Source: Capsicum annuum
Lineage: Eukaryota; Streptophyta; Magnoliopsida; Solanales; Solanaceae
DNA length: 64,000 bases
Reading direction: 5' to 3'
Assembly (NCBI RefSeq): GCF_002878395.1
Contig: NC_061120.1
Location: 98,199,194 to 98,263,193 of the forward strand
Under the pieces are notes generated by a model, which saw only the letters and a program-made list of their open reading frames with translations, had not been told where the DNA came from and made no database searches. Positions 22,477 through 34,597 of this stretch are shown in pieces (the first letter of the stretch is position 1; the number at the start of each line of letters is the position of its first letter). The position numbers were made by a program, and so were the translations under genes.

Positions 22477-24775
22477 AGTAATACCCCATAATTTTACCTA
22501 GCTTAAATTCATCTGAAAAATGTCAAAGACTTGCTTTAAAGATGAATACACTTTTATACATGTGTAATTTTCAAGAATAAGCTTTCCGTCGATACCAAAT
22601 TTTCCCAAATCTAATACCCAGGCAAAGAGTTAGAGCCATTTTAGTAAGACAGTGTACCACCTGGTACTCTAGTGCGTCGCTGAGGCATTCCAAATGGTAT
22701 TTGTCATTTTCTAGTAAGACAACGTGATACCACCACATCACGCCACTAGCCTTTTTCCCAATTGTCACTTTATAGTATGACTCTGCGATCATGGCGTATC
22801 ATGCCAAAGGGAAAATTCACAGCCAGTGAGGCACCACGTCGTACCATCAGCCTAGTTCCCAATCGTTAGTTTCCAGTGACATGGCACGATAGGACCACAT
22901 CATACTAGGTTCCCAACTCAGGTTATCAATAATGAAAATTAAAAACTTTCTAGGGGCAATAGGGTCTTTTTCCATGACCCAGATTAGCCTTTAAGCATAA
23001 AATTATGCCCTAAATACCCCATTATTCTCTCTCAAGAGGTAGAAACCCTAGTTCAAGAAATCAAGGTCAAGTCTAAGAAATTCTTTAAGAACTTTAAGAA
23101 TCTCACAAATTATGGTATGTTAGATGTTCATCTATGGATCCCTTTCATCCATGGAGCCCAAGTAACCTATTTTAATCACCAAGTTATAATCTTTCAAATT
23201 ATTATGTTTTAGATTGTGATTTCACCCATGAATCTCCATGAACTATGATTTTATACCATGTTTCAATGAAATTATTGTTGTTATTCAATTCTCCATGTTT
23301 TAATGTTATCATTCCTTGAATTAAATCATGATTTAGAATGATTTATGTTAAATTCATGCTTTTACTACAAGTTCCATGACGTTCCTATGATTTGATCAAA
23401 CCATGAACTCTAAGTGTTTGATAAAATGCCTAGAAGAGTGATTGATTTGATAAAAGCCTTCATGCTTTGTCTTCCAAGCTTTAGTATCATTTTACTATTA
23501 TTGTTTTCGAGTCCTGTGGGTATTGAATACCCGAAATCCATAGCTATTTACTTAGTCTAGTATTAGTACATTACAGAATAGTCTTCAGAATACAATATGA
23601 GCATTACCAAAACAGTCAATTACCAGTCAAATAAACTCAAAATAGTCTAGTATTTCAGTGTCTTTCAGTTGGGAGTAGGATTTAGCACCGAGTGAGTGTA
23701 GGGATGGAGGCTCCCCCATTAGATACGCAGTCATTAGTAGTACTCCCTATACTCAAGAACTATGTAGGCAGCATAGAATATGAGTAGTCACCCATCAGAC
23801 TAGGCTTAACTGTCTCGCAGGGGTCACCATCAGTTCAGGCTTGACACCCTTAGTCCTTTGGAAATTATGTCAGTTTAGTGGATCCACGTAGCCATCATTA
23901 GTACTCGTGGAATGCTATTAATACCCTTCCAAATAGGCTACAGGTTGGACTCTAATTATCTTAAATTGAGGAATGTCAGTCAGATGATACCTCCCACAGT
24001 TACAGTTTCAGTCTTAGTTTCAGTCTTTAGTAGGGAACTTAGTTCAGTTCTACGGAATTAGGACTATCATACACAGTAAATTCAGAACTAGCAATTCAGT
24101 TATTAGTAACTCAGATATTAGTTACTCAGTTGTTATAATTCAATACTTATCTTTGGAAAAGCTCAATTATAGCATGCATATAAACACACAGTATTACATA
24201 CTCAGTATTTACCGTAGTTTAGATTATCCATGTACTCTCATGTTCAATTATTCTATATTATTTATTCAGTTAATATTCATGCATATGAATCCTTGTATTC
24301 AGTATTACCTCATCTAGCATACCAGTACATTCCTATGTACTGACGTATATTTTTTTATACTATGATATTTCATATCATAGGTTCAGATGGTCAGGTTATC
24401 GAGCACACTTAGTAGATACAAATTTAGCCAGTAGTGGTAGATTTAGCAATAAGTTCTCATCATTTAAGGATATTCTATTATTTCATATTTTCAGTAGATG
24501 GAGTTAGTTGGGGGATTGTCCCATCGACTCCACTTTTAGACAAATTTAGTTAGAGGCTTTTTAGACTAGATTTTCAGATAGTATTTAGTTTTACAGATGT
24601 TATATTTTATCAGTATTTCAGATGTTTTGAACCTTATGGCATTTCGGCCCATTTTTTGCATTAATGATAGTATTATTATTCAGTGCTCACAGCAGATATC
24701 ATTCATGAGTTAGCTTGTGGTCCTTCGGGGTCGTAAGTATCGTGTGATGACTAGGGGTAGTCACAAGTCATTACA
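22477..24775 (+). mobile_element. Solo LTR G (Tekay-like), target duplication GGTTA
   Basis: A 2.3 kb sequence starts AGTAATACCCCATAATTT and ends GTCATTACA. It is flanked by an exact 5-bp duplication GGTTA (22472-22476 and 24776-24780). It has the common LTR layout: U3 block TTTCCGTCGATACC at about 22583, a GC-rich block at about 22630-22920, and a GGTATGT motif at 23114. No interior is attached, so it is the product of LTR-LTR recombination. It contains no protein domain. Confidence 0.85.
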
Positions 24776-24782
24776 GGTTAAA

Positions 24783-27179
24783 TGCAACACCCCATATTTT
24801 TTAGCTAGAAATTAAACCATCGTTCTTACATGTGTAAACTTTAATCCAATAACTTGTATGTTAATTAATGTTTCATGATCTATATCCTAGTGTGTGAAGT
24901 TCTTTAAATGTAAAAGATGTTCATAAGAATAAGTTAGAACAACGTTGAGCTAAGAGCATTTGATTCATCCAAAGTTTGGTATTTGATTCTACAAGTATCT
25001 ACTTTAACCGTGTATAACTGTACATATATGTTGATTTTTTCAATCTAAAATGCACCATATTTTAGATAATCAAAATAGCTTTCCACCAATAAAAATTTTT
25101 CCTTAATCCTATACCCAAGCGAAAAACTATGGCCATGCAAAGGGGTTTGTATCGCCTAATAATTTTCTAAGGCCACTGGAATGGGTGTGCGATTGGCTAG
25201 GTGTCGCCTAGCCAAGGGTTAGGCGATTGGAAAGGCATCTCCCACCTTGGCTTAGGCAATTTTCTGGGCACCTCCTAGGTCATTGTCTAGTGCCAAAAAT
25301 ATTCTATTTTGACTTAAATCAAGGGTGTTAAAGTCATTTCTCATCCCGAAACCGTCCCTAATCACTTCAGAATGTTTTGATGAAGTATTAAACACATTTA
25401 CTCCTATCTTTTAACCCTAAGAAATCATAAAGTAACTCAAAAACCCTCCTCCATTCCCAAGAAAATGATTCAAGTCCTTTGTCACAAGAAATGAAGGAAT
25501 TTAAGTTTCCAATCAAAGAATCCTTCTAGAAATCAGTCGTTAAGGTATGTGTGATGTTCATATATGGTCCCTTTTCAGCCATGGAGTCCAATAACCTATT
25601 TTTATATCTTAGATCATGAATTTACATATTTATAATAAGTTATCTCTATAAAGCTTTTATGACTTTTGATTATACATGAAATTTACAAGTGTTTTTTGTT
25701 AAAAATAGCCCTTGCACATTTGAATGGTGATATCTTAATGTTGAATCTCTAATTCATGGTCTTGGAATTTTAACTACGTTATTTTCACATGATTTACCCA
25801 ATCCCATGCTTATGATTACGAATTTCATTAGTATGATGAAATGTCTAAATTTTGGGTTTTGAGCAATGACCCTTTATTATGGTTTTTAAAGTTTTTATGT
25901 CCTTATTGTTATTTTCATTCAGTGTTGTAGGGTAATAAACACCTGATACTTAATTATTTACATACTTTCAGTATCCTCAGAATGAGTTTAGTTAAACCAT
26001 AATCTTAGATGAATTCTTATTTGTTATTATCATAATGACGACTATCAGAATTCATAATCAGTTAAACCCAATTCAGTTTAGTGTCAGTTCAATAAGAAGT
26101 AGGATTTAGAAATGAGCGAACCCAGGGATAGGGGATCTCCTGCTAGTATAGGGTGTAACCTTTAGTAGCAGTCCATTAGTTCCAGAACTATGTAGCTAGT
26201 ATAGGTTAAAGATATCAACCTGCCAATTGTGGGTTGATAAATGGTTCACCTGCCAGTTAAGGGTAACACATATCTTATTAGAGCACCTTCCTGATGAGGG
26301 TGACCCACAAACACTGTTATTACCCATGGCACGGTACTGACACCCTTCCAACTGGGGTTACATGTTGGACCCCAATTTGCTTATATTGGGGCATGTCGGT
26401 TAGATGATACCACCCAGAGTTTTAGTTCAATTTTAGTCTATACTTTAGTTCAGTTTTACTTGACCATAGCATACAGACATCCAGTTATTCAGTTATCAGA
26501 TTTCAATATTTCAGTTTTACAGATTATTTAATAAAAATTTTTATGATGGGTCTTCCATCCTCAGTATTTTAATTTTCATGCATGAACACTCAGTTATCTC
26601 TTTCTATTCAGTCAGTTATTACTTTACGTATATTTAACTAATGCAGTTTAGCCTAACCCCATCATATACACCAACACATTCAAAGTACTAACCGGATACT
26701 TCTCTTTGCGATATGATATTTTATATCATAGGATCAGACACTCAGTTTACCAATCGTGATTAGACAGTTCAGCTTATCAGCGATAGTAGTTGTAGTGAGT
26801 CCTCATCTATTAAGGACATAATTTTGTAATTTTAGTTTGTCTCAGTATTTTTTTATTTTTATTTGGTCGGAGCTAGTTGGGGCTTTGTCCCATTAACTCC
26901 ACAGTCAATCAGTAGAGGCTTTTCAGGCATTCAAATAGTTAGTCAGTTTATTAATAGTTTTATCAGTCTTTTCAATTTAACTTTAGATGTTCAAATTTAT
27001 TATTTAGTCGTGTTTTAGGATTTTAAACGTTATGGCATTATTCATTATTGTTCCATATATGTTGTTTATCATCATTTAACTCATTGCTCATAACAGGTAC
27101 TAGATCATGGGTTAGCTTATGGTCACTTGTGATCGTAAGCACCGTTGTCGTGACTAAGAGGTAGCCTCGGGTCATGACA
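24783..27179 (+). mobile_element. Element E 5' LTR
   Basis: It starts TGCAACACCCCATATTTT and ends GGGTCATGACA. A GC-rich block with repeated TAGGCGATTGG/CTTGGC motifs lies at about 25140-25290. A TAAG/GTATGT motif is at 25542-25550. The leader begins at 27180. Confidence 0.85.
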
Positions 27180-27184
27180 AAATT

Positions 27185-27275
27185 TAGTATCAGATCCTAA
27201 GGTTTTAAAGTGTCCAAGGAAGTCTAAAAGTCACATCGAGTAGAGTCATATGCATGGGTGTAAAGCGCCCTATAC
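27185..27275 (+). promoter_or_regulatory. Element E primer site relic and leader hairpin
   Basis: TAGTATCAGATC (27185-27196) corresponds to the initiator-tRNA-Met site with two changes. About 60 bases later GTGTA (27258-27262) can pair with TATAC (27271-27275) around loop AAGCGCCC. Relative to A, both arms have changed (GTGTG to GTGTA, CACAC to TATAC) while pairing is kept. Confidence 0.6.
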
Positions 27276-30165
27276 TTATGTACAAAAGGCTACAAAACAT
27301 TTTAGGAAATATTTCCCTTCTTTCATGTCTCAAATTATGATATAGAAAGGTTCTCTAAGAAACTCATGCAGATTCTCATCACTCTCCATTCATGTAAACT
27401 CTGCCTAATTTTAAGGTAACAAAAACTGTGAAACTTAAATCCCTACAGATAGAGTTTTCTCAGACAATCCTTGCAGATATTTATATGATTACACGAAGGC
27501 TCAAAAGTATTCGATCAGTGCTTTTAAGTTTTAAAGTTTGAAATATTTCATTCATGATCATGAAAACTTATGCACTAAGCCAAAGTCAGATATGCCCTCA
27601 GATCCCTTCTCAAAATCTTATGATAGCATTTGATCTAGAGTTAGAAGTATGAACCTAAAATTTTAGCCATAGTAAAATGGGAATAGTGTTATCTAAATTG
27701 AGCCGATTATTTATCCATGGGGATATTTGTATGAAGGTGAATCAATAAGCTGAAGCAGTGTATGCAGAAATTTAAGTTTATTGATTAGAAATTAAGCATC
27801 ATGGTGTGGGTATGATTTAGAGTTATGACCAAGGTTTAATGGGATTTTAGTATCTAGAATTTTTTAAAGTGTGTGTGCTTAGATAGTACCCTTGATTTGA
27901 TAAGTTTAAATAAGGGTAATAATATAGTATGGGATGTTCTTACCAGCTAAGTTATGGGCTATAGGTTGTTGATGTTGGGTAAGTTGGTTTAATGATAATT
28001 CTCATGGTTAAGAGAAAAATATAAGATTAAAGATGTGATAGTAGTAGGCTACGAAGGAGGTTAGTATGGTTCACTAAAGGTTTGGGGCTACCCATGTTAA
28101 GTGTTAGAATCTAAGTTTGAATCTTTGAAGATTGAGCTAATAGAAATAAGAGTTGAAGCTCTAAATGGTGTGAACTCATGGTAGGGTGACACTCCTGAAA
28201 ACTCTAAGTTAATCATTGTTTAAGTTATTGTATGATGACTATTAGTATATAGAAAGTTAAAGAGTTGTATCTCGGAAGGGAGTATGAGCAGGGGGTTTTA
28301 CACTTTTAGTGTAGTCCTTCAAGGTGAGTTTATTATTTACGTGTATTTTTATATCTTGTACTCTAGCGTACAGTGCTTGCAGATTATTTTATATTTTATT
28401 AAAAGGGCCCACACACTTAGAATGATGGCTTAAAGCTAAGGGGGATATGATAGAACAAGTAACCAAGTCAGGCTCTCAGATTCTAGTAGTAAAGCTAGCG
28501 TATTATAGAACATTAGTAATGGAGAAAGATACCTGACCCATTCTTATCTCAGTGTAAATTTTTGTACTTCAGTCATCAGGATATCTACTCATGCCTTAGA
28601 AGTCTGCTCTATGATCATAGCTCATATTATTACACCTTGTAGAAAATATAGTACACTTCCCACTCCTAGTATGAGGAGTTCCAGTTCACTCAGCAGTACG
28701 AATCATGTTCCATGAATTTATGAACTCCAAACTCAAGTCATGCAACTCATGACTCATGTACTCATGCTTTATAGTATGCTTCATTCCCATAACTCATGGT
28801 GCACTCTTAATAACTAGTGAAATTCAGACTATGTCATGTATGCCTTCAGTTTTGATCTCTGTAATAAATTCATGTCATTGATACTCTATTCCTCAGGCCT
28901 CACTTTAGTGTTATGTTATGCATAATATTCTTTTATACTTTAGGTCCTTATGTTATAACTTTTCAGTGACCTCTCTTATTAAACTTATAGCGGTGATGAG
29001 TAATTTGTTTACATGGGAGAGAGAAAATGTTCATGTTAAGGAAATATTATAATATGTTTGTTTAATCTATGGCTATAAGTTATAAGGAATATTGAGGCCA
29101 AGATTTTGATACATGTCATGGTTAGTTGAAATTTCATGTGTGTTTTCTTAGGGATAATGCGTGGAAGTTGTTATTGATAGAGGTATTAGAGAATATGAGA
29201 AAGATATTTCTATGGATGTTTGTTTAGACATTCATATGTGGTTAAGAAGATAGGCTTGAATGTCATATGGGTGTATAAGTGGATGAATGCATTGTGTGTT
29301 AGTGAATTCCTAGTAAGAGAATTTAATATAGTTGTTAAAGTGGTAATAAGCACTATTCATGAGATAAGGAGTTAAGAAAATACAGGATGTGTTGAATTCA
29401 TAACTCAGACTAGTATTACTGTGTTATGTGTGCACTTTGTAGATTCGAGTAGGCTTGAACATAGTGAGAGAATTCAGTTCAGCTCAAACTTCAGTAGATA
29501 GAGTTATTAGTGTCCATTTGAATATTTTTAAGTATCCTTAAGTAAAGTGCAGTTTTGAAGTGGAATGCATAGTTGAGTATAAGCTTTCACTATAATTAAG
29601 TTTGTTTAGCCAATAGTTCAGTTAGTAGTCAGGCATCTTCCGATCTAGACTTACTATCTGAAGTTGTATGAATATGGACATACCAAGATATAGTTTGTTC
29701 ACATCCATGTAAATTATGAATCCAGTTCAGCCCATGCATCATGTTTCGAATTAGGATATTCAATCATGATTTAATTCTTAAGTGTTCTATGCATCATCTC
29801 AGTCTTTCCTTAGAATTTCGGCCAAGTCAGTATCATTTGGGGGATGAAGTATCCCAAAGGGGAGATATGGTAATACACTGAGTTTTCACATCCTAAACCT
29901 TTCATTCTTTCTTCATGAAACAAGATCCAACTAGAGGTAATGGTTACTCATAAGTTGACTCTCATTTCTATCTCAGCCTTATAAACATTCTCGTGTCATT
30001 ACACGTATTCATGAAATCAATTCAGTCATATATCATATTGCAAACTTAGTCATGTAATCATGTCCTCAATCATGAATGTTCAGTATGTGATCTCAGTTGC
30101 CTTAGTTCAGTATTCTCAACGAAACTAGTATCATTCGAAAACGAATAATTCCATAGGGGAGATAA
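27276..30165 (+). other. Element E interior: non-coding, with duplicated 3' tail
   Basis: About 2.9 kb without coding motifs in any frame. Near the end, a first copy of the standard tail runs to CCCAAAGGGGAGATAT (29853-29868) and is followed by LTR-start-like GGTAATACACTGAG. A second copy of the tail then begins near 29925 and runs to the real polypurine tract (30155-30165) at the 3' LTR. The hairpin ATTCG-AAAA-CGAAT (30133-30146) precedes the real tract. Confidence 0.65.
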
Positions 30166-32553
30166 TGTAACACCCCGTGTTTTCGAGCTACAAATCGAAC
30201 TATCGTTCCTACATGTGTAAACTTTAATACAATGATTTGTCTGTTAATAAATGTGTCATGATATTTATGATAGGGACTTAAGTGTTTTCGATATGAAACA
30301 TGTTCATAAGAATAACTTGGAACAAAGTTGAGCTAAGAGCATTTGATTCGTCCAAAGTTTGGTATTTGATTCTGCAAGGGTCTAATTTAAACATGTATAA
30401 TTTTTAATATATGTAGAATTTTGAGCTTAAGACCCGTCTTATTGTATATATTCGAATTAGCTTTCCAACGATACCAATTTCACTTTAATCCAATACCTGA
30501 GTAAAATGTTATGGTCATGCCAAGGGATGTGCATCACCTAAAAATTGCCTAAGTCTACAGGAATAAGTGTGATATTGGCTAGGCATCATCCATTCAAGGG
30601 ATAGTATATTAGCAAGGTATCTCCCACCTTGGCTTGGGCGATTTTCTAGGCATTGCCTAGGTCATTACCCAGTGTCAAAAACCCTTTTGTTTTGACTTAA
30701 ATCAAGGGTGTTGAAGTCATTTCACACCCCTAAACAATCCCTAATCACTTCAAAACATTTTGATGAAGTATTAAGCATATTTACTCCTCTTACTTAACCT
30801 TAAAAATTAGTAAGCAACTCAAAAACCCTTCTCCATTCCCAAGAACAATATTTAAGTCTTTTTTCATAAGAAATCAAGGAATTCATGATTCCAATCGAAG
30901 AATCCTTCCAGAAATCAGTCGTTAAGGTAAGTTGATGTTCATCCGCGGGCCTTTTTCACCAAGGGAGTCCAAGAAACTATTTTTATGTTCTAATTCACCA
31001 ATTTACATGTTTATAATGAGTTATCTCCATGAAGATTTTATGAATTTTGATTATGCATGAGGTTTACAAGTGTTTTTCATTGAAAATAGCCCTTACACAT
31101 TTGATTGATGATGATATTTTTATGTTGAATCTCTAATTCATTGTTTTGGAATTGTAACTATGTTATTTTTGTATGCTTTACCCATTCCCATACTTATGAT
31201 TACGAATTTCATTAGTTTGATGAAATGTCTAAATGTTGAGTTTTGAGCAATGACCGTTCATTATGGTTTTTAAAGCTTTTTATGTCCTTATTGTTATTTT
31301 ATTCAGTGTTGGAGGGTTGTGAACACCCGATACTTAGCTGTTTATATACTTTTAGTATCCTCAGAATGATTTTATTTAAACCATGAGCTTAATTGATTTC
31401 TCTATATTTATTATCATAATGAGCACTATCAAAATTCATAATCAGTAAAACTAATTTAGTTCAGTAAGGAGTAGGATTTAGCACTGAGTGAACCTAGGGA
31501 TGGCGGCTTACCTGCCAGTAGAGGGTCTAACCTTTAGAAGCAGTTAGTTGGTTCTAGAACTATGTAGCCAGCATAGGTTAAAGATATCAACCTGCCAGTT
31601 GAGGGTTGATAAAATTTTCACCTATAAGTTAAGGGTAACACAAATCCCATATAGAGCACATGTTAGATGAGGGTGACTCACAACCATTGTTATTACCCAT
31701 GGAACGATACTAACACCCTTCTAACTGGGGTTATAGGTTGGACCCCAATTTTCTCATATTGGGGAATATCAATTAGATGATACCTCCCATAGTTTTAGTT
31801 TAGTTTTCAGTATAGAATTTAGTTCAGTTTTGCCTAACCATAGCACAAATACTTCCAGTTATTCTGTTATCGAATTTTAATATTTTAGTTTTACAAATTA
31901 TTTTAGAAAACATTAAATGTTGGGTCTTGCATCCTCAGTATTTCAATTTTCATGCATGCACACTCAATTATCTCATGCTATTGAGCCAGTTATTATTTCA
32001 TGCACATTTAACCCATCAAGTTTAGCCTAACCCCATCTCATATACTAGTACATTCAAAGTACTAACTGCATACTTTACTTTGCTCTATGATGTCTTATAT
32101 CATAGGACTAGACACTCAGTTTCCTAATCAAGCTTAGTCAATTTAGTTTATCAACGGCAGCAGTTGTGGTAAGTGCTCATCTATCAAGGACATAATTTTT
32201 TTATTTTAGTTTATCTCAGTAGTTTAGTATTTTCATTTAGTTAGAGTTAGTTGGGGGTTTGTCCCATTATCTCCACAGTCACTTAGTAGAGGCTTTATAG
32301 ATATTCAGACAGTTAGTAAGTTTATCAACTTTTTTATCAGTTTCTTCAGCATAACTTCAGACGTTCAGATTTCTAATTTAGTCGTGTTTCATGATTTAAA
32401 AATTTATGTCATTATCTGTTATTATTCCATATATGTTGTTTATTATCAGTTTACTCACTGCTCATAGTAGGTACCAGCTCATGGGTTTGCTTATGGTCAC
32501 TAGTGACCATAAGCACCGTTGTCACAACTAGGGGGTCGCCTCAGGTCGTGACA
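30166..32553 (+). mobile_element. Element E 3' LTR
   Basis: It starts TGTAACACCCCGTG and ends GGTCGTGACA. It matches the 5' LTR throughout and has GGTAAGT, a perfect splice-donor consensus, at 30926. It is followed by TTAAA. Confidence 0.85.
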
Positions 32554-32558
32554 TTAAA

Positions 32559-34597
32559 AGTATGTCTTGGGTGAGTTTTGGGATTTTCAGATGATGTTTG
32601 GGCCGTATTTAGATAGCCAAAATAGTGAGACATCATAATTTGGCCATGACGCGTTGCTCTCTGCCATGATGAAGAGCTCTGTGGCGTGTTTCTCTCTCTA
32701 TATAGGTAAGCTACATGGTGCATTGCTCTTTTTTATGGAGAGAGAGGTGAGGCACATGGATCTATCCTGCACAGTGTCATTGTTTAAATGTCCAAGGGGC
32801 ATTTGTGTTATTTTTCCTCATCTTATTTCATCCATAACATAAGTTAGGGCTTCCAAAAGGGCATTATTTTCCTTTTTCACCCCAAATTGCTCTCAATAAA
32901 TCATTTTTCTTCCCCAATAATAAATTCAAGCTTAATTCTTAATAAATCATGATTTCATGCTTCCAAGTTAAGAAATCATCAAGAAATCAGTTATTAAGGT
33001 ATGCGGAATGTTCATCCATGGGTCCCTTTCACCCATTAAGCAAAAAAAACCCTCTTTTGGTTTAATTTATGAGTTTATACATGTTCAAAATAATTTAAAT
33101 CCATGAATCTCTTGTTAATTCTATATCAAGTTATTTTTACAAGTTTTTTCAAGTGGAATGAGTCATATCATGTTTTAAGTATTGCGAATCCCATGTTATG
33201 TTCAATTGATTTCAGAATAAATCCATAAATTATGGATTTAGCCATGTAATCATGTTGTCCCCTATGTTTAAGACATCCCTATGTTCAAATTTATGATCCT
33301 CATATGTTTGATGAAATATCTTTACTTCAAGTCATTGAATCATGATTTCATACTACAGTTTTAAGCCTTAATATTGTATTTCATGATTATTCAATGATGG
33401 TGGGTTATGAAAATCCAATACTTAAGTATTTTACATAATTTTATATCTTTCAATTCATAATTTAGTGAAACCATGAGTCTTGTTATTTACTCATATATTT
33501 ATGGTCACGATGAGCACTATGAGTTAGGTAATAATGTTCAGTTAAACTTAGTTCAGCTCAATACTAGTGTTAGTTCAGTTGGGAGTATGATTTAGCACTG
33601 AGCGAATGTAGGGATGGCAGTTTCCCCATTAGTTAAGCAAAGTCATTAGTAGCAGTCCCTATATTCCAAGACTACGTGGCCAGCATAGGATATGAAGGGT
33701 AATCGGTCAGTTTAAGCTTGTCTCCCTCTCAGGGGTCACCCGTTTATTTATGATTGACACCTTGGTCCTTTGGGACACTAGTTTAGTGGATCCACAAAGC
33801 CAATGTTAGTACCTGTGGAATGGTACTGACACTCCTTCAACTTGGGTTATAGGTTAGACCCAGATTAGCTCAGATTGGGGCATGTCGGTTACGTGATACC
33901 TCCCACCGTATCAGTACAATAAACAATGTACTCATTTCAGGTTTGCTTGACCAAGTGCATAGACTTTCAGTTATTCAGTTATATAGCTTTCAGTCTTTTA
34001 GATTCTAATATCTTAGAAACTTATTTATACTTGGTCTTGTATTCTCAAATATTACATGTTCATGCATATATGCTCACTTACTTCATACATATCATCCAGT
34101 CATCTCATATACCAGTACATTCAAATTACTAACCTCATACTATTCTTTGCGCTATGTTGTCTTATAATATTGGTTGGGATGCACAGTTTCCTAACCGCTC
34201 TCAGACTTAGTCAGTAGCAATATTGTGAGTTCTCATCCATTAAGGACTTGATTAGCTTATTTCATTCACTTTAGTATTTTCATATTTTTAGTTAGTTGGA
34301 GTTAGTTAGGGGTCAATCCCATCAACTACTCATAATGTTTAGAGGCTTTTAGACAATTAGTTAAACAGTTAGCCAGTCATTTTAGTATTATTAATTGTTA
34401 TCAGATATTTCAGGAATGTTTTGATTCATATTTCAGTATCCATTTTTATAGTATCTTATCAGCTTACATTCCGCACATGTGATGTATTACTATTTTGTTT
34501 TGTGCTTACAGCAGGTACCAACTTATGGATTAGCTTGTGGCCACTTATGGCCGTTAGCACCATTATCGCGACTAGGGGTTAGCCTTGGGTCATGACA
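32559..34597 (+). mobile_element. Element A 3' LTR, main piece
   Basis: It continues the LTR started at 22286 after removal of G and E, and from 32980 it matches the 5' LTR at 1-1625. It ends GGGTCATGACA at 34597. The next five bases, ATACC (34598-34602), should be the 3' target duplication of element A. The open frames at 32541-32842 and 33926-34132 are chance. Confidence 0.8.

Larger units (their letters stand above)
24783..32553 (+). mobile_element. Element E, complete non-coding LTR element, target duplication TTAAA
   Basis: Two LTRs of about 2.4 kb (24783-27179 and 30166-32553) flank a 3.0 kb interior. The whole is bounded by an exact TTAAA duplication (24778-24782 and 32554-32558). It has a degraded primer site, leader hairpin and polypurine tract, so it has the signals of a mobile chromovirus. 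No open frame over 60 codons lies anywhere between 22793 and 32540, and I could find no gag or pol motif. It is best described as a LARD-like non-autonomous element related to A and D. It lies two bases from the end of solo LTR G. Confidence 0.85.

Noticed and set aside
22286..24775. Single 2.5 kb 3' LTR of element A
   Set aside because: The exact GGTTA duplication and a second LTR-type start at 22477 show a solo LTR inserted 190 bp into A's LTR, and A's 5' LTR matches 32980-34597 instead.
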